From Hahella sp050299855 (GTDB taxonomy: Bacteria > Pseudomonadota > Gammaproteobacteria > Pseudomonadales > Oleiphilaceae), in NCBI GenBank assembly GCA_050299855.1, contig JBNKWQ010000011.1, positions 124,001 through 188,000 on the forward strand: DNA of 64,000 nt, written 5' to 3'. How positions within the stretch are numbered: the stretch's first letter is position 1; each line of letters opens with the position of its first letter. Positions 44,959 to 53,004 of this stretch are shown piece by piece. The position numbers and the translations under genes are program-made. The notes below the pieces were generated by a model. It searched no databases, was not told the origin of the DNA, and saw nothing but the letters and a program-made list of their open reading frames with translations.

Positions 44959-45696
44959 ATGAAAAAGTACTTGTTGCTGATCCTCGCTGTCGTGCTGATT
45001 CTGTCAGCAGGCACCCTGATTTGGCTTTGGCTTGGCAGCGCCCCTACCGACACTTCAACAGAAACGGCAGGACAGGAATCCGGTATTGAGCGTACCGACA
45101 AGCCGCCTTATAAAGATATCCCTGACGCGGAACCTGCCAAGGCTCCCCGCCCCGATATTGAACAATCCCTGCCTGCTGTGACGGATGTGGAGATTCCCGA
45201 CAAGCCCCAGGTCAGCAATGAGAATGACGCCCAAAAGGTGCTCAGCCGGCAACAGGAACACCTTGGTCTGGGAGCAGGCTCGGCCCTGGAAATCACCTCT
45301 TCCAGCCGCGATGAATACGGCAACGAGTACTATCATGTCGAGCAGCGCTACAAGGGCCTTCCTGTACGCGGCAGCCAATCCAACCTGGAAATAGAGCAAG
45401 GCCATGCACAGGTATTGTCCGGTGTCTGGGTGGCGAATATTGAACTCAATACTGAACCCACCTATTCCGCCGCCGAAGCACTGCGTCAGGCATTGGATGA
45501 TCAGGGTGTTCCCGCTGACCGGGAATTGACCTTTCAGGGCGAGCCTGAACTGCTGGTATTTGCTGCCAACGATAAGGCCCACTTGTGCTGGCGGATACAG
45601 GCGACATTAAGCAATCCCGTTACCGCCCCTGAAATTTACATAGTGGATGCCCACCAACCCATGATTCTACTGCAACAGGAGGTTTTCAGGCAGTGA
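44959..45696 (+). CDS. Membrane-anchored stand-alone M4 propeptide (FTP-like)
   Basis: A 245-residue protein with one N-terminal membrane helix (about 4-27) and a periplasmic part. Residues 95-245 look like a thermolysin-type propeptide: EYYHVEQRYKGLPVRGSQSN (FTP-like), then a PepSY-like half ending in EIYIVDAHQPMILLQ, which corresponds to the usual end of M4 prodomains. There is no catalytic domain. The stop overlaps the GTG start of the M4 protease gene by 4 bp. The prodomain and enzyme are therefore separate polypeptides, and this one is probably a folding chaperone/inhibitor in trans. Confidence 0.75.
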   Translation: MKKYLLLILAVVLILSAGTLIWLWLGSAPTDTSTETAGQESGIERTDKPPYKDIPDAEPAKAPRPDIEQSLPAVTDVEIPDKPQVSNENDAQKVLSRQQEHLGLGAGSALEITSSSRDEYGNEYYHVEQRYKGLPVRGSQSNLEIEQGHAQVLSGVWVANIELNTEPTYSAAEALRQALDDQGVPADRELTFQGEPELLVFAANDKAHLCWRIQATLSNPVTAPEIYIVDAHQPMILLQQEVFRQ

Positions 45697-47546
45697 ACAG
45701 TCAAGGCCTGTGGGCAACAATGAAAAAATTTCTTGCAACGACCACCCAAGGTCCGGCGGTGATTGCCGCTCTTCTGCTGGTGGTGCAAACCGCTGCGGCA
45801 GCACCCAGGGTGCTGGACTTTCGCGCCGACTGCGTCAATCAGGCCGTATTGACCTTGATCGGCATGCAGCCCCTGGTCCCATTGCCACAACAAATCGCCC
45901 GTCTGGAGGTGTCCCCGGCAAGCCTGAGCGGCAAAGCGGACAATGCCAGTCGTAATCTTAATGTGACTATGGATTTCTTTGCCAAAGAACTGGGCTGGTC
46001 CTCTGTGGACGGCAAAGGAGCCCCGATCACTTTGTCTGCCAACCTCGGTCTTGGGCAATCCTGTGATGGACTGAATGCCTTTTACAGCCATCTCGGCCCC
46101 GGTTTTATCCATCTCATCACCGTACAATACGGCCATCCTCAAAGCACCCTGGATCTAGGCAATGACCTGGAAGTTCTGGGGCACGAATTTACCCATGGAG
46201 TGTTCCGTGCCACTCAGGGTAATGACGAAGGCTGGGAGAAAGGCGGCATAAACGAAGGCGTTGCCGATATGTTCGGCGTGACTATCCGGGCCTGGTATGA
46301 GTCCGGACAAAAGCTCGCCTCTGCCCGTATCAGGGAGGATTCATTCAAACTCGGACGCAACCTGGCGACGATTGCCACCGATTACTATGACAAGGGTGAA
46401 TTTTTCCCCCAGGGCTACATGCGCAACCTGCTGAACCCCTATCCCTGGCATGTGGCCGATCATGTGGACCTACTGAACTATCCTGAATACCAGGAAGTAC
46501 ACGCCGCCAGCGGTGTGGTATCCCTGCCCTTTGCCCTACTGGTGAAAGGCGGCAGGCATCCGCGACTGGACTCCGGTATCCAGGTGCAGCCAATCGGATT
46601 TGAAAAGGCCATCAAGATCGCCTTCTATACCCTTAAGCACAAGCTGCCGTTCAACACCATGACAGACTTCTCCGCCGCCATGCAGAAAGCAGCACGTAAA
46701 ATTTACGGGGCAGACAGTGCTGAATACGCTTCCGTGCAGAATGCCTTTGCCGTCACCGGCCTGGCCAGCGCTCATGCCTCGACACAAACCGATTCCAGCG
46801 CGCCTGCAGCCGGCAATGAAGAGCCCGCAGATTCACCAGAAGCACCTGAAACTTCACCTGAGGCACCTGAAACCGGCACTAACGAAAGCCCACCCTTGGA
46901 ATCTCCTGCACCTGTCCCTGAGACTGCTGACAGTGAAACGTCAGTCGATACCGGCGAAGTGCCCAGTAGAGGTGTCAGTATTTCCGGACCGATCTTTATG
47001 GTAGTGCTCTTCGTTTTTCTGTTGGGCCTGATGTTTCTGGCGCAATGCCTGGCGGCCAATAGGCGTAAAGTACTAAGCCAGGGCTATCGAGGTGCAAATC
47101 AGGCCAATTCCTTCGAACCCGGAAATCAGCCGACACCTGCAAGTTCCCCCATATCTGCAGGTTCTGCCTCAGTCAGTCCGGCCAGCCCAGCTAATACGGC
47201 AAGCTCGGTGGCAAATGACAGCCTGGATATTACACTGCAGGTGCATGGCCAGAGTTTTAACCTTAAGTTAGACGCTGAGCCACTGAAACTTGGTCGCGGC
47301 GAGCAGTTGGAGCTGCCGGGTAAATTGTTCCCCCTGCTGGCGCAGGATCAGTATATCGGCAGGGATCACTGCTCAATCTGGTATCAGGCGCAGACCCGTC
47401 AGCTCTACGTACTCTGCCACTCAGCCAATGGCTTGAAGCTGAACGGACATGCCATCGGCAACCAGGAAAAAGCCAAAGTGAATGTAACCTCCGACATTAC
47501 CCTGGAAATCGGTAAAACCGTTGTCCATCTGCTGATGAGGCAATAA
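45693..47546 (+). CDS. M4 metalloprotease-transmembrane-FHA fusion
   Basis: A 617-residue protein. A signal-like segment (about 10-37) is followed by a thermolysin-type domain with HEFTH at 164-168, the Glu zinc ligand in INEGVADMFG (E188) and the transition-state His in VHAASG (H270), so the active site is complete. After a Pro/Glu/Ser-rich linker (360-428), a membrane helix at 432-452 is followed by basic residues and a C-terminal FHA domain (about 515-615; GRG at 534, IGRDH at 555, LNG). Topology puts the protease in the periplasm and the FHA domain in the cytoplasm. The FHA Ser of S-R-x-H is Gly here. AGGAGG lies 10 nt before the GTG. Confidence 0.87.
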   Translation: MNSQGLWATMKKFLATTTQGPAVIAALLLVVQTAAAAPRVLDFRADCVNQAVLTLIGMQPLVPLPQQIARLEVSPASLSGKADNASRNLNVTMDFFAKELGWSSVDGKGAPITLSANLGLGQSCDGLNAFYSHLGPGFIHLITVQYGHPQSTLDLGNDLEVLGHEFTHGVFRATQGNDEGWEKGGINEGVADMFGVTIRAWYESGQKLASARIREDSFKLGRNLATIATDYYDKGEFFPQGYMRNLLNPYPWHVADHVDLLNYPEYQEVHAASGVVSLPFALLVKGGRHPRLDSGIQVQPIGFEKAIKIAFYTLKHKLPFNTMTDFSAAMQKAARKIYGADSAEYASVQNAFAVTGLASAHASTQTDSSAPAAGNEEPADSPEAPETSPEAPETGTNESPPLESPAPVPETADSETSVDTGEVPSRGVSISGPIFMVVLFVFLLGLMFLAQCLAANRRKVLSQGYRGANQANSFEPGNQPTPASSPISAGSASVSPASPANTASSVANDSLDITLQVHGQSFNLKLDAEPLKLGRGEQLELPGKLFPLLAQDQYIGRDHCSIWYQAQTRQLYVLCHSANGLKLNGHAIGNQEKAKVNVTSDITLEIGKTVVHLLMRQ

Positions 47547-47629
47547 GCCCATGCAAACTAAGATAACCACGCACAGAACGGTTAAAAACGATGATACGCA
47601 ATCGATAAATACCACGATAAAGGACACCC

Positions 47630-48691
47630 ATGACCATTGAGTTTGCCGATCACCAAATCGTTGGTGGGCGCCGTTATCAGGAAGACAGTTACAGGATCAT
47701 GACCGATCTGCACCTGAGTCCGGGAGAAGTTGGTCACCTGTTTCTGCTGGCAGACGGCATGGGCGGTCACGCCAATGGCGGGGTAGCAAGTGAACTGGTC
47801 TGTGAGCACTTTTTACGGGCTTTTACTGAGGCAGAAGGCCCGGTACGCAGACGCCTGCGCAGTGCATTAATGCTGGCGAACGAGGCGCTGAAAAGCGAGG
47901 CCGATTCACGTGGGGATGCGCGCGGTATGGGGTCGACCCTGGTTGCGCTATGGCTCAGCGGCTCCCGCGCTCAGTGGATCAGCGTGGGAGATTCCGCCCT
48001 GGTGCTGCAACGGGGCGATGAGTTAACCAGGCTCAATGCCGATCATTCGATGGCACCGGTTCTGCAGAAAATGGTGGAACTCGGGCAAATCAGCCAGGCG
48101 GAAGCCGATACGGATTCCAAACGCCACGCCCTAAGGTCGGCCATCAGCGGCGGTAAAATCAAACTGATTGACTGGCCGGAACAGGCCTTCGATCTGCAGC
48201 CGGGAGATCGCTTGCTGCTCACCTCCGACGGTATGGATACGTTGGGCAGCGCACTGACGGATATTCTGACACAAACCCGGAATCTGGGCTGTCAGCAATC
48301 CCTGGCAGCATTGTTTGCCGGGCTGGAACCTCTTGCCACCGGGGATCAAGACAATACCAGCGCCATATTGATCAAGCCGGATATTGGTGAAGACAGTAGT
48401 ATTCAAAAAAACAGTACTAATCATAAAAACAGTACAATTAATAACGACAGTACGTTTGATAAAGACAGTACATTAGTTGAAGACAGTACATTGCCATTAC
48501 CTGGGCTGCCGTCAAATTCAGCTTCTTCGTCGTTTAACGCTACACCAATGCCTCGACAATCACCAGAACAGGTAAAACTTGAGGAGGAAGCGGCCTCGTC
48601 GCTACGGCAGAATCAACAGGCACGCAAATTATTGTTTCTGGCTCTGGTACTTATGTTAATGGCGTTATTGATATTGGGGTTTTTGGTCTAA
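47630..48691 (+). CDS. PP2C-family phosphatase with repeat linker and membrane tail
   Basis: A 353-residue protein. The PP2C catalytic domain (1-245) has GGRRYQEDSY, LLADGMGGHANGG, LLTSDGMDTLG and TGDQDNTSAIL. Residues 254-289 are six tandem hexapeptides of the form (K/E)(N/D)S(T/S)xx. A C-terminal hydrophobic helix (about 333-353) anchors the phosphatase domain to the inner-membrane inner face. It is the second PP2C in the cluster and directly precedes the kinase. Confidence 0.93.
   Translation: MTIEFADHQIVGGRRYQEDSYRIMTDLHLSPGEVGHLFLLADGMGGHANGGVASELVCEHFLRAFTEAEGPVRRRLRSALMLANEALKSEADSRGDARGMGSTLVALWLSGSRAQWISVGDSALVLQRGDELTRLNADHSMAPVLQKMVELGQISQAEADTDSKRHALRSAISGGKIKLIDWPEQAFDLQPGDRLLLTSDGMDTLGSALTDILTQTRNLGCQQSLAALFAGLEPLATGDQDNTSAILIKPDIGEDSSIQKNSTNHKNSTINNDSTFDKDSTLVEDSTLPLPGLPSNSASSSFNATPMPRQSPEQVKLEEEAASSLRQNQQARKLLFLALVLMLMALLILGFLV
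48389..48496 (+). repeat. Six 18-bp tandem repeats inside PP2C gene
   Basis: Six in-frame 18-bp units of the form RAASACAGTASNNNNNN encode EDSSIQ, KNSTNH, KNSTIN, NDSTFD, KDSTLV and EDSTLP. The repeats sit in the linker between catalytic domain and membrane helix. Copy number may vary between strains. Confidence 0.85.
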
Positions 48692-48767
48692 TGTTTACTA
48701 TCCCGGAACAGCTTGCATCACGCCGGTATGTTAACAGTCGATATGCTCACCTATAGGGGGTAAACAG

Positions 48768-51011
48768 GTGGCAGAGAATTTAAGCCATTCGCTGGAATCC
48801 GGCACCAGGCTGGAAGAGTATCGGATTGAAAAATTGCTCGGCGAGGGGGGGTTTGGCCTCACCTATCTTGCCTTTGATGTCAACCTGGAAAAGCTGGTGG
48901 CGATCAAGGAGTACCTGCCCATCGACTTTGCCGTACGGGGCCCTGATCATTCCGTGCACCCGCGTACCAGCGGCACCGAAGAGGCTTTCGAGTGGGGCCG
49001 CAGCGCCTTCATCACTGAAGCCCGGATGCTGGCCAAGTTTCATAACCCCTATATCGTGCAGGTTTATCGCTATTTCGAAGCCCATGGCACCGCTTATATC
49101 GTCATGGAATATATTGAAGGCAGCACTCTCAAGGCCATGGTGAAGGAACTCGGGGGACTGGACCAGAAAGAAGTCATGGCCATACTGCTGCCGATGATGG
49201 ACGGCCTGGCGGCGGTACATGAAGAAGGCATTCTGCATCGCGACATCAAGCCGGACAATATTCTGCTGCGAGAAAACGGGCGCCCAGTGTTGATTGATTT
49301 CGGAGCGGCCCGGCAGGCACTCGGATCCAAAAGCCGCTCTATCACCACCATCATCACCCCCGGCTACGCACCCATTGAGCAATACAGCAGCAAAGGGGAT
49401 GTCGGCCCCTGGTCAGATATCTATGCCCTGGCGGCTGTGGCCTATTACTGCCTGACTTTAAACAAACCTGAAGACGCTTCTGACCGGGTGATTGACGACC
49501 AGTTGGAGTCTCTCACCGATTATGCTGCCAAAAAGGCAGAAAGGAGGGGCCACCATAATTTGGGAACACCGGGCTTTTTACAAGCCATAGACGCAGCGCT
49601 TTCAGTTGCACCACAGAACCGCCCACAAAACCTGGAAACCTGGGCAGAGCAACTTAAAAGTCAGACCCAGCTACCTGCTGCGGAGATCACACAACCCGAG
49701 ACTGAGTCGGCCACCCCTAACGATGCCACCAAACTTGTTACAGAGACAAAAACACCTGCCAGAACATCCTCCGCCACCATTGCGGTAGGCAAAAAGTCCA
49801 ATGACGATGCAACCTCTGTAAGAGATGTGGATAAGGACAATGCAGCCCCTGACACCAGGGTTATTGGTACCGCAGCAACGTCTGACGCCTCTGGTTCAAC
49901 ACACTCAACGGGCTCAACCGGCTCAAGAGGTGCAGAAAACGAACAGCACCGATCTCCCTTAATGTATATTCTGATCGGCACTGTCGTCCTGCTGATTGCC
50001 GTGTTCGTTGGCTTTAAGTTCTTCAAATCCGAACCGGTAACGGGTCCGGATACCGTGCAAGAAAGCAACCGAGCCCCCTCTCAGGACGGCACCGCATCAG
50101 CCGAGGATACCGGCACAGCACAAAACGAGTCGGCTGAAACGGCATCGGTAACGTCTCCAGACAATACAGAAGTTGATGCATCAGGCCCGGACGAAGTCGC
50201 AGAAACAGATCAACCCGCTTCAGAAAACCAGGGGACAGCGGCACAAACCGCTACGGAAACTACACCGCTTGAAATAGAAACACCCCCGCAGGAGTCGGCC
50301 CGATTCCCACTTTTCATCACGACGGATCCTGCCTCTGCGGCAATTGAAGTGATAGGCCTGGGTCGCCCGTATCAGCAGGGGATGGAACTGCCTGCCGGCT
50401 ATTATCAAATTAAGGTATCCTCCCCTGGCTACAGTCCCCAGCAAGTGAGCATCACCATTGCCGAGGTAGAAATACGCCAACATATTGAACTACAGCCATT
50501 AGTATCGGCGGCCGAACAACAACTCTATGAGCAAGCCCGCCAATCAAAAGACATACCGACTCTGGAGCGCTATATTGCAGAATATCCCGCAGGAAGCTAC
50601 GTGACTGAAGTGACAGAGTGGCTGGAAACCGCCCGCCGGGAGGCTGCCGCAGCTCAAGAACAGGCACAGGCGGATCAAGCCGCCAGAGAGCAGGAATTAG
50701 AACGCCGCTGGACCGGCTGCGATAAACTCCCAGGTAAAGCAAGCGTGATTACCGGCCGCGCACTGTTTGACATAGGCAGTGCCGAAAAATTCAACCTCAA
50801 ACTGGGGCGTTTTCCGGTACGTTCCAATGCGATTACACGCATTACCGGCGGCCATCCTGACAAAGCTCTGTGCGGCAGTCAGTACTGTTATGAAATACGC
50901 GGCAAGTTCGGCTTGCAGGACTTTACCTATGAGGCGGATAGCGGTTTTCAGCAGGGTAAAGCCTGCTTTTACTACCTGGATGAAAAACCCCATGTTTATC
51001 ATATGGATTAA
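48768..51011 (+). CDS. Transmembrane Ser/Thr protein kinase with PEGA domain
   Basis: A 747-residue Hanks-type kinase. The cytoplasmic kinase domain (about 18-295) has GEGGFG (25-30), VAIK (K47), HRDIKPDN (157-164), DFG (177-179) and a PGYAPIEQY P+1 loop, so it should be active. A juxtamembrane linker has candidate phospho-motifs (NDATKLV, PDTRVIG). A membrane helix at 398-419 leads to a low-complexity acidic stalk, a PEGA-like domain (512-577), a helical charged segment and a C-terminal domain with four Cys (about 648-747) that I do not recognise. The GTG start follows a GGGGG run. It is probably the signal-receiving kinase of the cluster. Confidence 0.92.
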   Translation: MAENLSHSLESGTRLEEYRIEKLLGEGGFGLTYLAFDVNLEKLVAIKEYLPIDFAVRGPDHSVHPRTSGTEEAFEWGRSAFITEARMLAKFHNPYIVQVYRYFEAHGTAYIVMEYIEGSTLKAMVKELGGLDQKEVMAILLPMMDGLAAVHEEGILHRDIKPDNILLRENGRPVLIDFGAARQALGSKSRSITTIITPGYAPIEQYSSKGDVGPWSDIYALAAVAYYCLTLNKPEDASDRVIDDQLESLTDYAAKKAERRGHHNLGTPGFLQAIDAALSVAPQNRPQNLETWAEQLKSQTQLPAAEITQPETESATPNDATKLVTETKTPARTSSATIAVGKKSNDDATSVRDVDKDNAAPDTRVIGTAATSDASGSTHSTGSTGSRGAENEQHRSPLMYILIGTVVLLIAVFVGFKFFKSEPVTGPDTVQESNRAPSQDGTASAEDTGTAQNESAETASVTSPDNTEVDASGPDEVAETDQPASENQGTAAQTATETTPLEIETPPQESARFPLFITTDPASAAIEVIGLGRPYQQGMELPAGYYQIKVSSPGYSPQQVSITIAEVEIRQHIELQPLVSAAEQQLYEQARQSKDIPTLERYIAEYPAGSYVTEVTEWLETARREAAAAQEQAQADQAAREQELERRWTGCDKLPGKASVITGRALFDIGSAEKFNLKLGRFPVRSNAITRITGGHPDKALCGSQYCYEIRGKFGLQDFTYEADSGFQQGKACFYYLDEKPHVYHMD

Positions 51012-51156
51012 TAGAAAGGTTTAACCTGACCCTGCTCCAAGGATTTACGGACAGGTGGCAAAAGACGGATACATAAAAGTACATTCAGTGAATTGCCAAT
51101 ACCACCGATAGGCCATTAAGATTTTAAAAAAAATCAGTCAAAAAGGGATAGTGGAA

Positions 51157-51792
51157 ATGACATCAACAAACCGCATGAAACCGGCACTGGTGCTGGTATT
51201 AGGATCAAGCTTACTGCTGAATGGCTGTGAAACCATGCAGGAGAACCCGGTCATCAGTTCCCTGCTGGTCGGCGGCGGCACCTATGCTGCCTGCAAGGCG
51301 GCGGGTAAATCCGATAAAGTGTGCCTGGCGGCCGGCGCAGCCACCGGCGCCATTACTTACGGCTACCTGCAATATCAATTGAATGAAATGAAGAAACTGG
51401 AAAACGTTGAAGCTTCAGCTTGTGAAGCCTCTGACCCTTCGCGCCAAGCTTACTGCGTGCGCATGGATGGAAACGCCGTAAACTTTGCATCCAACAGTGC
51501 CGCCATTGCCCCTGAGTCAATGAACACACTCAAGAATGTGGCAGGTGTCATTAAACAATCTCCAGACACCCTGGTCTATATTGAAGGCCACACCGATGCA
51601 GACGGGCCGGAAACCTACAACCAGCAGTTGTCGGAAAAGCGTGCGATCAGCGTACAAAGCGCCTTTGTCCGCGAGGGTATCAGCGAAGACCGGATGCAGG
51701 CACTGGGTTACGGTGAATCAAAACCCGTAGACCCTGCCAACAAGGCCTTGAACCGCCGGGTGGAAATCCGTGTTGAAGGCGGCGCCAGCTAA
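51157..51792 (+). CDS. OmpA-like outer-membrane lipoprotein
   Basis: A 211-residue lipoprotein with lipobox LLLNGC near residue 25 and a Gly-rich hydrophobic segment like YiaD/Pal-type proteins. The C-terminal OmpA domain (about 105-205) contains YIEGHTDADGPETYNQQLSE and NRRVEIRV, the peptidoglycan-binding signature. The ATG at 51157 is preferred because AGGGA lies 8 nt upstream. Position after the kinase suggests it could anchor the cluster's complex to the wall or outer membrane, though it could also be an independent gene. Confidence 0.88.
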   Translation: MTSTNRMKPALVLVLGSSLLLNGCETMQENPVISSLLVGGGTYAACKAAGKSDKVCLAAGAATGAITYGYLQYQLNEMKKLENVEASACEASDPSRQAYCVRMDGNAVNFASNSAAIAPESMNTLKNVAGVIKQSPDTLVYIEGHTDADGPETYNQQLSEKRAISVQSAFVREGISEDRMQALGYGESKPVDPANKALNRRVEIRVEGGAS

Positions 51793-51826
51793 AACAGAAC
51801 CCAACTAGCGTTCACTTTAATCGGTT

Positions 51827-52753
51827 TTAGAAAATGGAGCTGTTGGTGTATGTGGTCAACAGCTCCAGGGCCTTTTGCCCAAGCACTGAGTTGCCGTAAC
51901 TATCCAGTTCCGGCGACCATACCGCTACAGAAAACTGCCCCGGCAGTATCGCCACTATACCGCCTCCAACGCCACTCTTGGCCGGTAACCCCACCTGGTA
52001 GGCAAAATTTCCGGCAGCATCATAAAGCCCGCAGGTCAGCATCAAAGCGTTAATGCGTTTGTCCATGCGTTCGCCATGAAACTGATTGCGGAAGCTGGAT
52101 TTGCCCTTATTGGCCAGGCACTCGGTAGCTCGGGCCAGGTCCAGACAGCTCATGGTCATGGAGCATTGGGTGTAATAGGCCTCCAGCACAGCGTTCACAT
52201 TCCCTTCCAGATTTCCCAAAGCCTTGAGCAGGTTGGCGATGGCTGCGTTACGATATCCGGTCATGGCCTCGGCGCTAGCCACTTCCTGGTCATAACGGTT
52301 TTGCGGACTGCCGGACAGCGACGCCATAAACTGCTCCAACCGTTTTATCGGCGACGCGCTATGATGCACGATGGTATCCGTCACCACGATCGCGCCAGCA
52401 TTGATAAAGGGATTACGCGGAATACCGTTTTCGTTTTCCAACTGCAGCAGGGAGTTGAATCGCATTCCGGAAGGCTCGCGTCCCACCCGCTGCCACAAGT
52501 CATCGCCGACAATATCCAGCGCCAACATCAACGCAAACAGCTTGGATATACTCTGAATGGAAAACGCTGTATTGGCTTGCCCTACCGTAAATTCATCGCC
52601 ATCCACCATACGGATTGCCATGCCGAACTGATGCGGGCTCACCCGCGACAATGGTGGAATATAGTCCGCCACCGCACCCTGTCCATAAAGCGGCGTCACC
52701 TCTGCATAGATGCGCTCAAGCACTGCCGGTAATTCTAACTTGGAAATATTCAT
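51827..52753 (-). CDS. glsA: Glutaminase GlsA
   Basis: Hydrolyses glutamine to glutamate and ammonia. The 308-residue serine-dependent beta-lactamase-fold enzyme shows the Ser-x-x-Lys pair at S68/K71 (FSIQSISKLFAL), GIPRNPFINAGAI and GLPAKSGVGGGI. It converges on the kinase cluster. Glutamate supply would suit gamma-glutamylation of polyamines nearby, but this is only a contextual guess. Confidence 0.95.
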   Translation of the reverse strand: MNISKLELPAVLERIYAEVTPLYGQGAVADYIPPLSRVSPHQFGMAIRMVDGDEFTVGQANTAFSIQSISKLFALMLALDIVGDDLWQRVGREPSGMRFNSLLQLENENGIPRNPFINAGAIVVTDTIVHHSASPIKRLEQFMASLSGSPQNRYDQEVASAEAMTGYRNAAIANLLKALGNLEGNVNAVLEAYYTQCSMTMSCLDLARATECLANKGKSSFRNQFHGERMDKRINALMLTCGLYDAAGNFAYQVGLPAKSGVGGGIVAILPGQFSVAVWSPELDSYGNSVLGQKALELLTTYTNSSIF

Positions 52754-53004
52754 CTACGGCCACTTTCTCGCTTCAGGTCAGGTGGTGCATTTTTCAGGGG
52801 TTGCTTTTTTGTCACAGCGTGCCCGACAACGATATAGGGGCTTTCCAGTATCGCGGCGACCGATCCGCTGAAAATCGCACCAAAATCATGCTGCCTGTGC
52901 TTGCCCTGCCCCATACCTCCAGCCAAAAAGTTGAACTTTGCACCCTGCAGAGCTTAGCAGTCGTTTGCTTTTAACTTAAACGTAATACCCAACCGGCCAT
53001 GTCG

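Noticed and set aside
42004..48691. Type VI secretion regulatory module (PpkA/PppA/Fha)
   Set aside because: Kinase, PP2C and FHA families fit, but no Tss structural genes occur in the window and the channel and protease genes do not belong to T6SS.
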